Shown one piece after another: positions 5,562-6,434 of a stretch of DNA of 6,434 nt. Origin of the DNA: an uncultured Anaerolineales bacterium (GTDB lineage Bacteria > Chloroflexota > Anaerolineae > Anaerolineales > UBA11657); NCBI GenBank assembly GCA_913040765.1, contig CAJWIA010000087.1, positions 1-6,434 on the forward strand. The letters run 5' to 3'. How positions within the stretch are numbered: position 1 is the first letter of the stretch; every line of letters starts with the position of its first letter. Both the position numbers and the translations under genes were made by a program. The notes under the pieces were generated by a model. The model made no database searches and had not been told where the DNA came from. It saw nothing but the letters and a program-made list of their open reading frames with translations.

Positions 5562-6308
5562 TCACGTAGTAATTTCTTTCTTCTCATTGAGTCTAGAAGC
5601 ATCAAAAATCGCAAAAGGAAGGTAACACATTGTTGCTATTAACAGAGCAACCACTGGTAACCAAAAAATATATCCTGGCCAAACATCAAGAAAATCAGCC
5701 AGTGTGGGTACAACGGGTGCTTGCATCAAAAGCATGTAGTTCCCACCTGTAACTACATTGATAGGATAAACAACAAGAGCATAGAGAATTGTTACCAGAA
5801 CTGTCTTACGCAACGAACTCCAGGTAGGTCGTACTTTCTCAACAATTAGCATCCACAACACTGCTAGTATAACCATACTGTGGCTAGCAAAATACCAAAA
5901 ATAATGAAAGTGTGGAAAGTTATACCCTCGCAAATCAGGCGTTAATATAGCCTGTACAGATCCAGCAATAGCCCAAAAGTAAAGTACCTCAAAAATACTG
6001 TATTTACGCTTAAGCAACATAAATATACTTAGTATCGCTCCAACACTACATAGGTGCAAAGGTAAGGCATGATTGATATGCCAGACTCCTACTATTAAGG
6101 CCCAGACATGCCAAGATACTTCTATTAATATTAGGGAACTAGCGAGTCCAAGTCTCAATCTATTAACTTTTTCCAGATCATTGCAATATTTTGCGTAACA
6201 CAAAACGAATATCAATGTGAAGGTTATAGTCAATAAAGTATATATATGATACTCAGACAGTATATAAAAATCACTTTCCGACCCGTTAGGTGAAAAAAAT
6301 ACTTTCAA
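5562..6308 (-). CDS. YwaF/TIGR02206 family integral membrane protein
   Basis: A 248-residue multi-pass protein with about six or seven hydrophobic segments (roughly 20-38, 54-74, 85-99, 106-122, 141-156, 168-184 and 211-233). It belongs to the TIGR02206/YwaF family, whose function is unknown. Family landmarks are LPLHLCS (82-88), EVLYFWAIAGSVQAILTPDL (107-126), FPHF..F..F.SHS (131-144) and GGNYMLLMQAP (188-198). The several membrane-embedded histidines (H67, H77, H80, H85, H133, H135 and H143) suggest a metal- or cofactor-linked role, but that is inference. It starts with TTG at 6308, supported by a strong GGTGAGG 5 nt upstream. It is the first gene of the minus-strand run visible here. The C terminus is a short charged tail (NEKKEITT). 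I recognise the family with good confidence; no biochemical role should be assigned. Confidence 0.85.
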   Translation of the reverse strand: MKVFFSPNGSESDFYILSEYHIYTLLTITFTLIFVLCYAKYCNDLEKVNRLRLGLASSLILIEVSWHVWALIVGVWHINHALPLHLCSVGAILSIFMLLKRKYSIFEVLYFWAIAGSVQAILTPDLRGYNFPHFHYFWYFASHSMVILAVLWMLIVEKVRPTWSSLRKTVLVTILYALVVYPINVVTGGNYMLLMQAPVVPTLADFLDVWPGYIFWLPVVALLIATMCYLPFAIFDASRLNEKKEITT

Positions 6309-6313
6309 AGGTA

Positions 6314-6320
6314 CCTCACC
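6314..6320 (-). promoter_or_regulatory. Shine-Dalgarno site supporting the TTG start of the YwaF-like gene
   Basis: GGTGAGG on the minus strand, 5 nt before the TTG at 6308. It is one of the best ribosome-binding sites in the window and fixes a non-ATG start. Confidence 0.7.
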
Positions 6321-6361
6321 GAAATTTGTATATACATATAATTCAGTTTACATCCGATGCA

Positions 6362-6392
6362 ATTATACGTTGATGTCGTTAGATATATGCAA
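6362..6392 (-). promoter_or_regulatory. Candidate promoter for the minus-strand gene run
   Basis: A perfect TATAAT (6362-6367, minus strand) lies about 55 nt above the YwaF-like start, giving a predicted leader of about 45 nt. The -35 candidate TTGCAT (6387-6392) matches only 3 of 6 and the spacer is 19 nt, so the -10 carries most of the weight. It would drive the YwaF-like gene and perhaps the four genes after it. Confidence 0.35.
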
Positions 6393-6434
6393 GAGAACTA
6401 ATATTTGTCGTTATATACCGTCTAAAGGTATACT

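Overview
The window is a compact, AT-rich bacterial segment with short intergenic gaps, Shine-Dalgarno-led genes and frequent TTG starts. It holds eight protein-coding genes and no RNA gene, insertion sequence or CRISPR array that I can support. The gene set is a PQQ-type sugar dehydrogenase lipoprotein, an NHL-repeat lyase-like protein, a ureidoglycolate-lyase-family protein, a YwaF-type membrane protein and a lone hpt. It reminds me of free-living Chloroflexota, especially the SAR202-like marine lineages. That is a weak inference from gene content; nothing here is a phylogenetic marker.

Left part (1-923). A methyltransferase gene on the minus strand starts at 358 and runs off the left edge of the window. 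Its first 119 codons include a clear SAM-binding motif I, and it resembles the TylF/macrocin O-methyltransferase type. A divergent spacer of about 250 bp separates it from a tiny plus-strand HNH-type gene (613-843). That gene keeps its four zinc-ribbon cysteines but has lost two hallmark catalytic or metal-binding positions. A 12-helix MFS transporter of the MFS_1_like group (924-2078, plus strand) follows.

Middle and right part (2079-6434). The transporter converges on a run of five minus-strand genes. In transcription order these are a YwaF/TIGR02206-type membrane protein, a PQQ-dependent glucose/sorbosone-dehydrogenase-type lipoprotein, a ureidoglycolate lyase family protein, an NHL beta-propeller resembling peptidyl-alpha-hydroxyglycine alpha-amidating lyase (PAL), and hypoxanthine phosphoribosyltransferase (hpt). 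The gaps are 67, 37, 59 and about 100 bp, so the first four may be co-transcribed from a promoter near 6362-6392. A small hairpin lies ahead of hpt.

The most interesting point is the pairing of the third and fourth genes of that run. Ureidoglycolate lyase and PAL are unrelated folds, yet both split an N-acyl or N-carbamoyl alpha-hydroxyglycine to release glyoxylate. The PAL-like protein appears to keep the zinc-ligand and active-site residues of animal PAL, although it has no signal peptide and no hydroxylase (PHM) partner in view. Together with the purine-salvage gene next door, this suggests a cytoplasmic route that handles ureide- or hydroxyglycine-type nitrogen compounds. This is inference, not demonstrated.
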